Shown: piece by piece, positions 14,905 through 23,040 of the stretch
How positions within the stretch are numbered: the stretch's first letter is position 1
Layout: every line of letters starts with the position of its first letter
Assembly: GCA_937995745.1 (NCBI GenBank)
Contig: CALKIU010000047.1
Location: forward strand, 1 to 26,684
Direction: 5' to 3'
Length of the DNA stretch: 26,684 bases
DNA from: an uncultured Bacillaceae bacterium
Lineage (GTDB): Bacteria; Bacillota; Bacilli; Bacillales; Cytobacillaceae
Made by a program: the position numbers and the translations under genes
Notes under the pieces: model-generated
The model's database searches: none
The model's input: only the letters and a program-made list of their open reading frames with translations
Told to the model about the DNA's origin: nothing

Positions 14905-14951
14905 AAATGAATTTTTGCCCAAACGTGCGAGCTTTGAACGGGGGAAGACGA

Positions 14952-16568
14952 TTACATCATTCCGCCCATTCCGCCCATGTCAGGCGTTGTATTCTTTTCT
15001 TCCGGTTTGTCGGCAACAACGGCTTCAGTCGTCAAGATCATTGCTGCGACAGAAGCGGCATTTTGCAATGCAGTACGGGTTACTTTAGCCGGGTCTACGA
15101 TGCCGGCTTCAATCATGTTCACCCACTCGTTTGTAGCAGCGTTGAAGCCGACGCCCACTTCTTCGTTCTTCAAGCGCTCAACCACAACGGAGCCTTCGAG
15201 TCCGGCATTGGCAGCGATGGTGCGCACCGGCTCTTCCATAGCGCGGAGAACGATGTTGATTCCTGTTTTTTCGTCGCCATCAGCTTCAAGCTCGGCAACC
15301 TTTTTGTATACGTTCAGGAGAGCCACGCCTCCTCCGGCTACAATTCCTTCTTCAACAGCAGCGCGGGTTGCGTTCAATGCGTCTTCGATACGGAGTTTGC
15401 GCTCCTTCATCTCAGTTTCAGTCGCAGCGCCAACTTTGATTACGGCTACCCCGCCTGCCAGTTTAGCCAGGCGCTCTTGCAATTTTTCGCGATCGAATTC
15501 AGAAGTTGTCTCTTCAATTTGTGCGCGGATTTGATTTACGCGGGCTTCGATATCTTCTGAAGAACCGGCTCCTTCAACGATTGTTGTCGTTTCTTTGGAA
15601 ACAACAACTTTAGCTGCACGACCGAGCATGCTGATGTTGGCAGACTTGAGCTCTAGGCCGAGATCTTCAGTGATCACTTGTCCGCCTGTGAGAATAGCAA
15701 TATCTTCAAGCATTGCTTTGCGGCGATCACCGAATCCGGGCGCTTTAACTGCCACAGCATTGAATGTACCGCGAAGTTTGTTCAATACTAATGTAGCAAG
15801 CGCTTCGCCTTCCACATCTTCAGCAACGATCAACAACGGTTTGCTTTGTTGTACCACTTGTTCGAGAAGCGGCAAGATTTCTTGAATGTTGTTAATCTTC
15901 TTATCCGTAATCAAAATGTACGGTTCTTCGAGAACAGCTTCCATTTTATCGGAATCCGTAACCATGTACGGAGAAACGTATCCGCGGTCAAATTGCATTC
16001 CTTCTACTACTTCTACTTCAGTAGCCAATCCTTTTGATTCTTCGATGGTGATGACACCGTCATTGCCCACGCGCTCCATAGCTTCGGCGATGATCTCACC
16101 GACTTTTTCGTCATCAGCGGAAACAGCGGCAACTTGGGCAATGGATTCTCTTCCTTCAATAGGACGGGCAATTTTTCTTAACTCTTCAACAGCAGCGTCA
16201 ACCGCTCTTTGCATTCCTTTGCGAACGACCATCGGGTTTGCCCCGGCTGTAACGTTTTTGAGACCTTCGCGAATCATCGCTTGGGCAAGTACTGTAGCGG
16301 TTGTTGTACCGTCCCCTGCCACATCGTTCGTTTTGCTGGCAACTTCAGCTACGAGCTTGGCGCCCATATTTTCATACGGATCTTCCAACTCGATTTCTTT
16401 GGCAATGGTTACACCGTCATTTGTAATTAAAGGAGAACCGAATTTTTTTTCAAGAACGACGTTGCGTCCTTTCGGTCCCAATGTAACTTTTACAGTGTTT
16501 GCAAGTTTATCTACACCACGAAGTAATGCTTGGCGCGCATCTTCGTTGAACTTAATATCTTTTGCCAT
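14952..16568 (-). CDS. groEL: Chaperonin GroEL (60 kDa)
   Basis: A 538-residue chaperonin that forms the double-ring ATP-driven folding chamber in the cytoplasm. The start MAKDIKFNEDARQALLRG, the ATP-binding LGPKGRNVVLEKKFGSP and GDGTTTATVLAQAM motifs, the apical-domain segment and the Gly-Met tail (GGMGGMM) are all as in the family. Length is within a few residues of Bacillus GroEL. It follows groES by 49 nt in the same operon and is under the CIRCE operator at 16945-16971. No oddities seen. Confidence 0.99.
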   Translation of the reverse strand: MAKDIKFNEDARQALLRGVDKLANTVKVTLGPKGRNVVLEKKFGSPLITNDGVTIAKEIELEDPYENMGAKLVAEVASKTNDVAGDGTTTATVLAQAMIREGLKNVTAGANPMVVRKGMQRAVDAAVEELRKIARPIEGRESIAQVAAVSADDEKVGEIIAEAMERVGNDGVITIEESKGLATEVEVVEGMQFDRGYVSPYMVTDSDKMEAVLEEPYILITDKKINNIQEILPLLEQVVQQSKPLLIVAEDVEGEALATLVLNKLRGTFNAVAVKAPGFGDRRKAMLEDIAILTGGQVITEDLGLELKSANISMLGRAAKVVVSKETTTIVEGAGSSEDIEARVNQIRAQIEETTSEFDREKLQERLAKLAGGVAVIKVGAATETEMKERKLRIEDALNATRAAVEEGIVAGGGVALLNVYKKVAELEADGDEKTGINIVLRAMEEPVRTIAANAGLEGSVVVERLKNEEVGVGFNAATNEWVNMIEAGIVDPAKVTRTALQNAASVAAMILTTEAVVADKPEEKNTTPDMGGMGGMM

Positions 16569-16617
16569 TTAAGAAGACCTCCCTGAAAAAAATTTTCTAT
16601 TGTTACCCGGATGATGA

Positions 16618-16902
16618 TTACTCAACGACAGCCAGGATGTCACTCTCGCGCAAAATCAAGTATTCTTTGTCTTGGTATTTTACTTCTGTGCCGGCATATT
16701 TTGAGAAGATGATTCGATCGCCCACCGATACTTCAGGGGCCACACGTTCGCCGCTGTCAAGAACTCTTCCTGTTCCTACAGCCACTACTCTTCCTTCTTG
16801 CGGTTTTTCTTTGGCAGTGTCAGGCAACACGATTCCGCCGGCAGTTTTTTCTTCTACTTCAACCAATTCGATTACCACACGATCACCCAAAGGCTTTAAC
16901 AA
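16618..16902 (-). CDS. groES: Co-chaperonin GroES (10 kDa), TTG start
   Basis: A 94-residue co-chaperonin that caps GroEL. It contains LKPLGDRVVIELVEVEEKT, the mobile loop EEKTAGGIVLPDTAKEKPQ and the C-terminal YKDKEYLILRESDILAV type ending (here VKYQDKEYLILRESDILAV). There is no ATG at the right place. A TTG at 16902 gives MLKPLGDR exactly as in other Bacillus GroES, 9 nt after GAGGAGG, so it is the start; the longer frame through the ribosome site is not. First gene of the groESL operon. Confidence 0.97.
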   Translation of the reverse strand: MLKPLGDRVVIELVEVEEKTAGGIVLPDTAKEKPQEGRVVAVGTGRVLDSGERVAPEVSVGDRIIFSKYAGTEVKYQDKEYLILRESDILAVVE

Positions 16903-16944
16903 GGGAAACGACCTCCTCAACGAAATTATGTAAATGACGTTCTG

Positions 16945-16971
16945 TTAGCACTCGGCCTCACCGAGTGCTAA
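16945..16971 (-). promoter_or_regulatory. CIRCE operator (HrcA binding site)
   Basis: TTAGCACTC-N9-GAGTGCTAA, a perfect match to the CIRCE consensus. It lies in the groES leader just after the predicted transcription start, so HrcA would repress groESL until heat shock. Confidence 0.98.
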
Positions 16972-16982
16972 TACCAATATTT

Positions 16983-17011
16983 ATATTAATGAATTATTAT
17001 TTTTTTTTCAA
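16983..17011 (-). promoter_or_regulatory. Sigma-A promoter of groESL
   Basis: On the minus strand TTGAAA (17006-17011), 17-bp A-rich spacer, TAATAT (16983-16988). The start site would fall just upstream of the CIRCE element. Confidence 0.8.
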
Positions 17012-17402
17012 GTAGGTAAATGACTTTTTGAAAAATTTCCAGAAAAAAACTTAATTTTTAATTTCAGCCACCCAAATACAAAGTATATACAATATATGCA
17101 AAATTATCCATTAAACGCATTCATAAACGGCTCCGTTCAGGCCGCCAGACGCCCTCATTCCCCCGGGCTGCGGCATGGAATTGGGCGTTATTTCCAGAAG
17201 GGTACAAAAATTTTTGCCCGGAAGCATTTTTTCAACATCGGGGAAGCGCAACGGAAAAAACTTTTGTATCATATATTTTAGGGGAAAATTTCACAGAAAA
17301 GATTGATAAGGCTTGAAAAGCAGAACTTTCCGCTTATTTACTTGATTGGCGCCAAATCTATAGTAGAATGGAAATAGTGCTTGAATCAAAGGAGAAATTT
17401 AC
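17012..17402. other. Divergent intergenic region between groES and ydiL
   Basis: About 390 bp. It contains the ydiL promoter candidate at 17342-17369. I see no gene, repeat or RNA element in 17020-17340. Confidence 0.5.
17342..17369 (+). promoter_or_regulatory. Candidate promoter of ydiL-ydiK
   Basis: TTGATT (17342-17347), 16-bp spacer, TAGAAT (17364-17369), 33 nt before the GTG start. Confidence 0.45.
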
Positions 17403-18140
17403 GTGAAAAAAGAATATTGGCTGATCCTGATCACTTACATTATCATGCAGTTTTCATCTTTTATCGGGGTGCCCCTTGTCAACGGCATCGGCCTGTTCCT
17501 CGGTTACGATGAAGAGACAGTGTTTGCCTATTCATTTATCATTTGGACGCTGTTCAGCTTTTCCGCCGCTCTGCTTATTACATTGTTTCTTTTAAGAAAA
17601 GAGATGTTCTCCCGGGATTTGCGCAAACAAAAGGCACCCTTGGGCACTTCTGTCGCCTGGGCCGTTGGCGGAATTTTTCTCGCCTATTTTGCGCAAGTTG
17701 CGGCGGCTTCGATTGAAAGTATTTTGGGCATAGAAATGAAATCTGAAAATACCGAGGCGATTCTTAATATTATTGAAGCCTTTCCCGTTTTTATCATCAT
17801 CACATCGGTTATCGGTCCGATTTTAGAAGAAATTGTGTTCCGGAAAGTGATTTTCGGTTCATTGTATCAACGATTCAATTTCGCCGCTTCGGCCCTGATT
17901 AGTTCGCTCATCTTTGCCGTTGCCCACCGGGAGTTGGAACACTTGCTCTTGTACACGGCCATGGGCTTTACATTTGCTTTTTTATATGTAAAAACAAAAA
18001 GAATCCTCGTCCCCATTTTTGCCCATGTGGCTATGAATACAATCGTTGTCCTCCTGCAATCGGTATTTAAGGAAGACATTGAACGAATCATCAGGGAAGC
18101 GGAACAAATTCAAGGATTTATTGGAGGATTATTGTCATGA
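17403..18140 (+). CDS. ydiL: CPBP-family intramembrane metalloprotease (YdiL)
   Basis: A 245-residue membrane protein of the CPBP (Abi/CAAX protease-like) family. Active-site motifs are intact: E142E143xxxR147, FxxxH (F171-H175) and H208xxxN212, which together bind the catalytic metal within the membrane. About seven hydrophobic segments. The start is GTG at 17403, 8 nt after AAAGGAG. It overlaps ydiK by 4 nt (ATGA), so the pair is coupled. Position next to groES and start sequence MKKEYW agree with YdiL of B. subtilis. Its substrate is unknown; family members act in peptide maturation or immunity. Confidence 0.9.
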   Translation: MKKEYWLILITYIIMQFSSFIGVPLVNGIGLFLGYDEETVFAYSFIIWTLFSFSAALLITLFLLRKEMFSRDLRKQKAPLGTSVAWAVGGIFLAYFAQVAAASIESILGIEMKSENTEAILNIIEAFPVFIIITSVIGPILEEIVFRKVIFGSLYQRFNFAASALISSLIFAVAHRELEHLLLYTAMGFTFAFLYVKTKRILVPIFAHVAMNTIVVLLQSVFKEDIERIIREAEQIQGFIGGLLS

Positions 18141-18355
18141 GGCCATCACCGTTGCTTTCAGGAATCATTTATATAGCTTTGGGCGTCATTTTCACGATCA
18201 TCGCCATTCATGATGTGCAAACCAACGGGGAATGGGGGATTCTGACCTACCTGTTCGTGCTGATTGCCACTTTTGACTTTGGCAGCGGCATCAAACTGAT
18301 TCTCTTTCACTTTAAGCTGAAATCCGCACATGATGAGAACAATGAAAACGGATAA
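18137..18355 (+). CDS. ydiK: Small membrane protein YdiK
   Basis: A 72-residue protein with two membrane helices (about residues 5-25 and 35-57) and a charged tail. Its start codon overlaps the ydiL stop, and it is followed by a strong terminator. Size, topology and place match YdiK of Bacillus (DUF4305-type). Function is unknown; the coupling with the protease suggests a shared role. Confidence 0.85.
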   Translation: MRPSPLLSGIIYIALGVIFTIIAIHDVQTNGEWGILTYLFVLIATFDFGSGIKLILFHFKLKSAHDENNENG

Positions 18356-18394
18356 TCACCCTTTTCCTTTTGCTCATGAAATAGAAATGAAAAA

Positions 18395-18434
18395 GAAGCT
18401 AACAATCGTTTTCGGAGTTGTTAGCTTCTTTTTT
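18395..18434 (+). terminator. Bidirectional terminator between ydiK and rex
   Basis: A perfect 11-bp stem, GAAGCTAACAA and TTGTTAGCTTC, followed by TTTTTT on the plus strand. On the minus strand TTTTTC follows, so it can also end the moaC-rex transcript. Confidence 0.9.
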
Positions 18435-18497
18435 GTTTCAAACGGCGGGTATTTTTTGTCCGCAAACCAAAAAAACCAAAAAAACCAAAAAGCCGCA

Positions 18498-19157
18498 TCA
18501 CTCTTCGGCCGGTTCCTCTTCAAGGGTATAGTGCTTCAAGAAGTAGACAAGTGCTTGCAATTCGACAGCCAAATCTATGTGATGAACCCGGATGCCTTGC
18601 GGGACGGACAAGCGAGCGGGAGTGAAATTCAATATTCCTTTCACATTTGCCTTTACCAGACGATCCGTAATTTGTTGGGCAACTGATGCCGGAACAGTCA
18701 GGATGGCGACAGGAATATCATCTTCAGACAGGACTTTTTCCAGATCATCGATATGGTAAATCGTCACGTTGCCGATTTTCGTATTCACTTTATTTTCATC
18801 CACATCAAATGCAACTTCGATTTTGGTGTTGTTGTTTTTTAAAAAGTTATAATTTAAAAATGCCGTTCCCAAATTACCCACGCCGATTAAAGCCACTTTT
18901 GTAATCTCGTCCTGGTCCAAGGTTTTGCGGAAAAACGACAGCAAATAGTTTACATTGTAGCCGTAACCTTTTTTTCCTAATGCCCCGAAATAAGAGAAGT
19001 CTCTGCGAATCGTTGCCGAATCCACTTTTACAGCCTCACTCAGTTCCGCCGAAGAAACCCTCTGCTTTCCGGAAGCATGCAAATTTTGCAAGAAACGGTA
19101 ATAGAGCGGCAGTCTTTTTGCTGTCGCCTGTGGGATTTTTACTGAATCATTACCCAT
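18498..19157 (-). CDS. rex: Redox-sensing transcriptional repressor Rex
   Basis: A 219-residue dimeric repressor that reads the NADH/NAD+ ratio and controls fermentation and respiration genes. The N-terminal winged helix (residues ~5-75, with VDSATIRRDFSYFGALGKKGYGYNV) binds DNA. The Rossmann fold begins at VALIGVGNLGTAF (88-100, GxGxxG at 92-97) and includes the acidic residue D118-region (EVAFDVDENK). The C-terminal helix swaps between subunits. AGGAG lies upstream of the ATG. It lies 30 nt after moaC, in the same transcript. In B. subtilis tatAY-tatCY come next; they are absent here. Confidence 0.97.
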   Translation of the reverse strand: MGNDSVKIPQATAKRLPLYYRFLQNLHASGKQRVSSAELSEAVKVDSATIRRDFSYFGALGKKGYGYNVNYLLSFFRKTLDQDEITKVALIGVGNLGTAFLNYNFLKNNNTKIEVAFDVDENKVNTKIGNVTIYHIDDLEKVLSEDDIPVAILTVPASVAQQITDRLVKANVKGILNFTPARLSVPQGIRVHHIDLAVELQALVYFLKHYTLEEEPAEE

Positions 19158-19187
19158 ACCTATCTCCTCTCCTTAATTTTTAAATCG

Positions 19188-19685
19188 TCAGTCTCTTGCC
19201 TCTCTTCTGAAATCTCCACTTTTACCGCCTGTTTTTTCAACCAAATAAGTGGGGCCGATGACCATTCCCTTATCCACCGCCTTACACATGTCATAGACCG
19301 TCAATGCTGTTGCGGAAGCGGCTGTCAATGCTTCCATTTCCACGCCTGTAATCCCTTTTGTTTTGACGAAAGCGGTGATGAAGAGAGTATATTTTTGTTC
19401 TTCTTCGTTGACGTTCCATTCGAAAGAAATGTCCACACCCGTAAGCGGAATCGGATGGCACATGGGGATGATATCCGGTGTCTTTTTGCAGGCCATGATT
19501 CCCGCCACTTGGGCAACGGCAAGAACATCTCCTTTTTCTATTTCTTGTCTGGTTATTTTTTCATATATCTCCCGGTTTACGGTAATGCTCGATTTGGCAA
19601 CGGCTGTTCTGACTGTCTCGTTTTTGCCGCTGACATCGACCATCCGGGCTCTTCCTTGCTCGTTAAAATGGGTAAACTTTGACAT
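19188..19685 (-). CDS. moaC: Cyclic pyranopterin monophosphate synthase MoaC
   Basis: A 165-residue enzyme of molybdenum cofactor synthesis. With MoaA it turns GTP into cyclic pyranopterin monophosphate in the cytoplasm. Signature segments: FTHFNEQGRARMVDVSGK (N-terminus), MCHPIPLTGVD (75-85), TGVEMEALTAAS (113-124), YDMCKAVDKGM (131-141) and KTGGKSG (151-157), carrying the catalytic Asp and Lys residues. GAGAGGTG precedes the ATG. Upstream gene of the moaC-rex pair. Molybdenum cofactor is also needed by the enzyme that FdhD matures. Confidence 0.98.
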   Translation of the reverse strand: MSKFTHFNEQGRARMVDVSGKNETVRTAVAKSSITVNREIYEKITRQEIEKGDVLAVAQVAGIMACKKTPDIIPMCHPIPLTGVDISFEWNVNEEEQKYTLFITAFVKTKGITGVEMEALTAASATALTVYDMCKAVDKGMVIGPTYLVEKTGGKSGDFRREARD

Positions 19686-19719
19686 TTATTATACACCTCT
19701 CTTCAAATGATACACTAAT

Positions 19720-19749
19720 TTAACAATTTTGTGTAAGATTTGTTATACT
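19720..19749 (+). promoter_or_regulatory. Candidate promoter of ydiF
   Basis: TTAACA (19720-19725), 18-bp spacer, TATACT (19744-19749). It lies in the divergent moaC-ydiF region and overlaps the Rex-like site. Confidence 0.45.
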
Positions 19750-19757
19750 CTTCACAA
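19740..19757. promoter_or_regulatory. Rex-operator-like site
   Basis: TTGTTATACTCTTCACAA matches the Rex consensus TTGTGAA-N4-TTCACAA at 12 of 14 defined positions, with the right half perfect. It overlaps the -10 of the candidate ydiF promoter and lies upstream of moaC-rex, so it could serve autoregulation. Confidence 0.4.
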
Positions 19758-19840
19758 GATTGTCTTTATCTTTTGTCCGTTTTATTGCTGAACCTGGTTG
19801 ATTGCGGTACACTGTTTCCAGAAATGCCGAGGTGAATCCC

Positions 19841-21760
19841 ATGATCCTTTTGCAAGTAAATCAACTGACGAAATACTTTGGCGCTGACCTTATTTTATCG
19901 GATATAAAACTTGAAATACAGTCAGGCGACTCGGTCGCTTTGGTGGGCCGGAACGGCTCCGGAAAATCAACGCTATTAAAGATTATCGCCGGGCAAATGT
20001 CCTATGATTCAGGTGAAATCGTGAAACCAAAAGATGTGACCGTCGGCTATCTTGCGCAAGACACAGGCCTTGAATCGGAACTGTCCATATGGGAAGAGAT
20101 GTTGTCCGTTTTTGAAGATTTGCGGAAGCAGGAAAAGGAATTGCGCCGGCTGGAAAAAGAGATGTCTGATCCGGATGCTTTTCAGGATCCCGCCGATTTT
20201 CAAAAAATTTTATCGGAATACGACCGCCTGCAAACGGAATTCAAAGAAAAAGGCGGATACCAATATGAAGCGGACATCCGCTCCGTTCTTCACGGGTTGA
20301 ATTTTCACGAATACGATTACTCAACAAAAATTTCCACGTTGAGCGGCGGGCAAAAAACGCGTCTCGCCCTTGGAAAGCTGCTTTTGACAAAACCGGATAT
20401 TTTAATTCTCGACGAACCGACGAACCATTTGGATATTGAGACTTTGTCCTGGCTGGAACAATTTTTGCAAAACTACAGGGGGGCGATTCTCGTCGTTTCC
20501 CACGACCGCTATTTTCTCGATAAAATCGTCAATCATGTGTATGAACTTTCGGGAACAAAAATCACAAAATACACCGGCAACTACAGCGCTTATTTGGAAC
20601 AAAAAGCAAAAAATTACGAACGGCAATTAAAACGCTACGAAAAACAACAAGAGGAAATTGCCAAATTGGAAGAATTTATCCAACGGAACATTGCCCGCGC
20701 CGCCACGGCAAAATTGGCGCGAAGCCGAAGAAAACAACTCCAGCGGATGGAAAGGATCAGCAAACCCGCCGGGCAAGAAAAAACGGTTTCCTTTGGCTTT
20801 AAAATTGACAGGCAAAGCGGAAATGACGTGTTGATGGTTGAAGACCTGTCCGTCGGCTACGGGGATAAGCCCGTCTGCCGCAACATCTCCTTCAAAGTGA
20901 CAAGAGGGGAAAGCGTCGCCATTGTCGGGCCGAACGGGATCGGGAAATCGACCCTGTTAAAAACGATCGTCAAGAAGCTGCCTCCTCTGGGGGGCACCAT
21001 CCGCTTCGGAACGAACGTCACCGTCGCCTATTACGATCAAGAATTGACCGATTTGTATGCCGGAAAAGACGTGCTCCATGAATTGTGGGACGACCATCCC
21101 ATGGAAAAAGAGCAGACGATCCGCTCGATATTGGGGAGTTTCCTTTTCTCAGGCGACGATGTCCTCAAACCTGTCCGTTCCTTGAGCGGGGGAGAGAAAG
21201 CTCGCCTCGCCCTCGCAAAACTGATGATGAAAAATGCCAACCTTCTCGTTTTGGACGAACCGACCAACCATCTGGACCTGGAAAGCAAAGAAGTGTTGGA
21301 GAGCGCCCTGATTGACTATCCGGGAACGATTTTGTTTGTTTCCCATGACCGTTATTTCATGAACCGCATCGCCACAAAAGTGCTCGAACTGGATAGCACG
21401 GGCGTGACAGAATATTTGGGCGATTATGATTACTACGTCGAGAAAAAACTGGAACAAGAGGAATTGGCGAAATTTAAAGCGGCTCAAGAGAAAAAAGAAC
21501 AGGCCGGGCAAGAGAGCCGCTCTTCCTATGAAAAACAGAAGGAAGCCCGAAGACTGGAGCGGCAGAGACAGCGGAGGCTGCAGGAAATTGAATACTTGAT
21601 TACAATGCTTGAGGAACAAATTGAGAAAAATAACTTGCTCCTCTGCGAACCGGATGTTTACCAGGACCATGAAAAAGTCCGCCAAATTCAAGAGGAGAAT
21701 GAGGAAGCCCGCAGCAAACTTGATGCCTTGCTGGAAGAATGGGCGGAACTGGCTGAATAA
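19841..21760 (+). CDS. ydiF: ABC-F family ATPase YdiF
   Basis: A 639-residue protein with two ATPase domains in one chain and no membrane segments: an ABC-F translation factor. Domain 1: Walker A GRNGSGKS (36-43), LSGGQKTRLALGKLLL, LDEPTNHLDIE. Domain 2: GPNGIGKS, LSGGEKARLALAKLMM, LDEPTNHLDLE. The linker between them is basic and coiled-coil (ARAATAKLARSRRKQLQRMERI), the part that reaches the ribosomal P/E site in relatives. A second charged coiled coil forms the C-terminus. The frame is open 13 codons upstream from a TTG, but the ATG at 19841 preceded by GAGGTG is the normal start and gives the usual YdiF length. Divergent from moaC. Confidence 0.93.
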   Translation: MILLQVNQLTKYFGADLILSDIKLEIQSGDSVALVGRNGSGKSTLLKIIAGQMSYDSGEIVKPKDVTVGYLAQDTGLESELSIWEEMLSVFEDLRKQEKELRRLEKEMSDPDAFQDPADFQKILSEYDRLQTEFKEKGGYQYEADIRSVLHGLNFHEYDYSTKISTLSGGQKTRLALGKLLLTKPDILILDEPTNHLDIETLSWLEQFLQNYRGAILVVSHDRYFLDKIVNHVYELSGTKITKYTGNYSAYLEQKAKNYERQLKRYEKQQEEIAKLEEFIQRNIARAATAKLARSRRKQLQRMERISKPAGQEKTVSFGFKIDRQSGNDVLMVEDLSVGYGDKPVCRNISFKVTRGESVAIVGPNGIGKSTLLKTIVKKLPPLGGTIRFGTNVTVAYYDQELTDLYAGKDVLHELWDDHPMEKEQTIRSILGSFLFSGDDVLKPVRSLSGGEKARLALAKLMMKNANLLVLDEPTNHLDLESKEVLESALIDYPGTILFVSHDRYFMNRIATKVLELDSTGVTEYLGDYDYYVEKKLEQEELAKFKAAQEKKEQAGQESRSSYEKQKEARRLERQRQRRLQEIEYLITMLEEQIEKNNLLLCEPDVYQDHEKVRQIQEENEEARSKLDALLEEWAELAE

Positions 21761-21940
21761 AATTTTTTGCAGTGTTTTCTGTCCCGGCGCGGAAAGAGAA
21801 TCATTTTATTGCGGAAGCAGAATCTTCCCGAAACGAAACAGAGTAAGGAGCTGTCCGGAAAATCGCAATGATTTCTCGGACGGCTCTTTTTTGTTGGGGA
21901 TTTTCATACGTTCATGGGATTGCTGGGGGAATGGCAGTTT
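21761..21940. other. Downstream region of ydiF
   Basis: Contains the ydiF terminator (21848-21892). No gene. Confidence 0.6.
21848..21892 (+). terminator. Terminator of ydiF
   Basis: GAGCTGTCCG (21848-21857) pairs with CGGACGGCTC (21877-21886) through one G-U pair, with a partial inner stem, followed by TTTTTT. Confidence 0.85.
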
Positions 21941-22495
21941 TTAACTTGCAGAGGCAGTAATTGGGAAAAGTGTTGTTCGCACTTTTTAATGTCCGGTCCA
22001 GATTCTTTTTGCGGACAAAGTCTTGGAAAAATTCGTCCGGTTTGTCCCGAGAGCAATGTATAGGCAAAAGCCTTGGAAAAGCACGGGGGTGTTCCTCAAA
22101 CTTCCAGTTTGAAGGCAAATGCCATGGAAAACCGGTCCGTTTTGTTCTCAATCAGCCGTTCAACCTTTGTAAATGCCTTTTTGTCCTGAAACGCGGGCTT
22201 TGGACAAATCGACCTCTCTAGTAAGCCCGTTTGGGTTTGTCCAGATTCACGCTCTTTTTGGACAAAGCGGTCGGTTTTTCCGGCAGGGTTGTCCAAATTG
22301 TCCATGATTTTGGACAAGGGGATTGAGTTTTGACCAAGGGTTGTCCAAATTGCCGCCCATTTTGGACAAAAGCCAATGAATCCAACCGGCGTTTGTCAAC
22401 ATTCAACCCCCTTTTAGACAACGTTTATTAATTCTGCCCGGTGTTTGTCCTCATGAAATCCTCGTTCCAGACAAAGCCGAGGAGAAAGCGCAAAC
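21941..22495. repeat. Degenerate tandem array with 52-bp period
   Basis: The last five units begin at 22236, 22288, 22340, 22392 and 22444. Each starts with TTTGTCC or GTTGTCC (TTTGTCA in unit 4) and has GGACAA or AGACAA 23-24 nt later, so each can form a short hairpin. An earlier unit at 22180 is 56 bp long. Before that (about 21990-22180) the units shrink to 40-51 bp and diverge, keeping GGCAAA-x-GCC-x-TGGAAAA patterns. A 52-bp period is not a multiple of three, so the open frames crossing it are not repeated proteins. Similar units resume at 22902. Confidence 0.85.
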
Positions 22496-22860
22496 TTTAT
22501 GCGAATCGGCCCCCTCATCCACGAAATTACAAACGAGTCCGATATGCAGCAACTAATTAAATGAACGCAGGGAGCCACAGCGGAACTGCTTGCCTTTGAT
22601 TGGCATGCCTCTTCGTAGCGATTCGCTGTGTCCGGGGTTCGGGCCCCGGCCCGCGAGAGCTTAGAAGAGATGGTTTGTGGTACGTGATGTGAGCGATTGG
22701 GCTCTGTTAGCATAATTTTGCCCATTTGCCACTTTATCCACCACCACAAACCCAAAGCCAAGCAAGGGTGGAGGATTCGTTACTAGCCAAACTATTGAAA
22801 TTCAGGGGTTGTCTAAAATTTCACAGGACACTTTAGCACTATCCACTTGACAGGTACACG
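22496..22860. other. Structured block interrupting the tandem array
   Basis: No 52-bp unit is recognisable here. Inverted repeats: CACAGCG (22576-22582) with CGCTGTG (22624-22630), enclosing GCTTGCC (22588-22594) with GGCATGC (22602-22608, one mismatch). CCGGGG (22632-22637) with CCCCGG (22644-22649). GGTTTGTGGT (22672-22681) with ACCACAAACC (22743-22752), perfect, enclosing TGGGC/GCCCA. Local GC is higher than in the array. It resembles a structured RNA gene or the non-coding end of an insertion element. The open frame across it (22414-22761, minus strand) runs into the array and has no family resemblance. Confidence 0.5.
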
Positions 22861-22901
22861 TGAAAGCCGCGCTAAAAAAAATCTCCTAAAAAACTAACCA
22901 T

Positions 22902-23040
22902 TTTGTCCTCAAAGAGCCGTCTTTTTAGTCAAACACCAACAAAAAAAGGCCATTTGTCTCTGAATCTCGTTGATAAAGACATTCCAAAAAACATTTTTCT
23001 CCACTTTCTTGTCAGTACTTTTCAAATGCCACTTTGTCCG
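22902..23040. repeat. Second, weaker stretch of the ~52-bp repeat
   Basis: TTTGTCC at 22902, TTTGTCT at 22953 and TTGTCA at 23009 are spaced 51 and about 55 bp apart, with AGTCAAA or AAAGAC partners. It looks like the continuation of the array beyond the structured block, more decayed. Confidence 0.5.

Larger units (their letters stand above)
14438..14951. other. Region between groEL and the ABC operon
   Basis: Contains the ABC operon promoter candidate (14521-14548), a TGAACCA direct repeat (14545-14551, 14563-14569), and the groEL stem-loop (14863-14904). An open frame at 14649-14858 has no ribosome site and no family resemblance, so I do not call it. Confidence 0.55.

Noticed and set aside
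18465..18493. Three A7-CC microrepeats after rex
   Set aside because: Simple low-complexity sequence beside a proper terminator; no sign of function.
22096..22421. Minus-strand open frames with TDRFVQK-like recurring words
   Set aside because: The words come from the 52-bp repeat read in different frames; the period is not a multiple of three, and there are no ribosome sites.
21941..22495. CRISPR array
   Set aside because: The repeated unit is the whole 52 bp and is degenerate; there is no constant repeat separated by unique spacers, and no cas genes are near.
22624..22660. tRNA gene suggested by GGGGTTCGGGCCCC
   Set aside because: The hairpin resembles a T-arm, but the conserved A58 is missing and no acceptor or anticodon arm fits.
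22414..22761. Minus-strand open frame of 115 codons across the structured block
   Set aside because: It runs from the structured block into the repeat array, rich in rare combinations with no domain; more likely chance.
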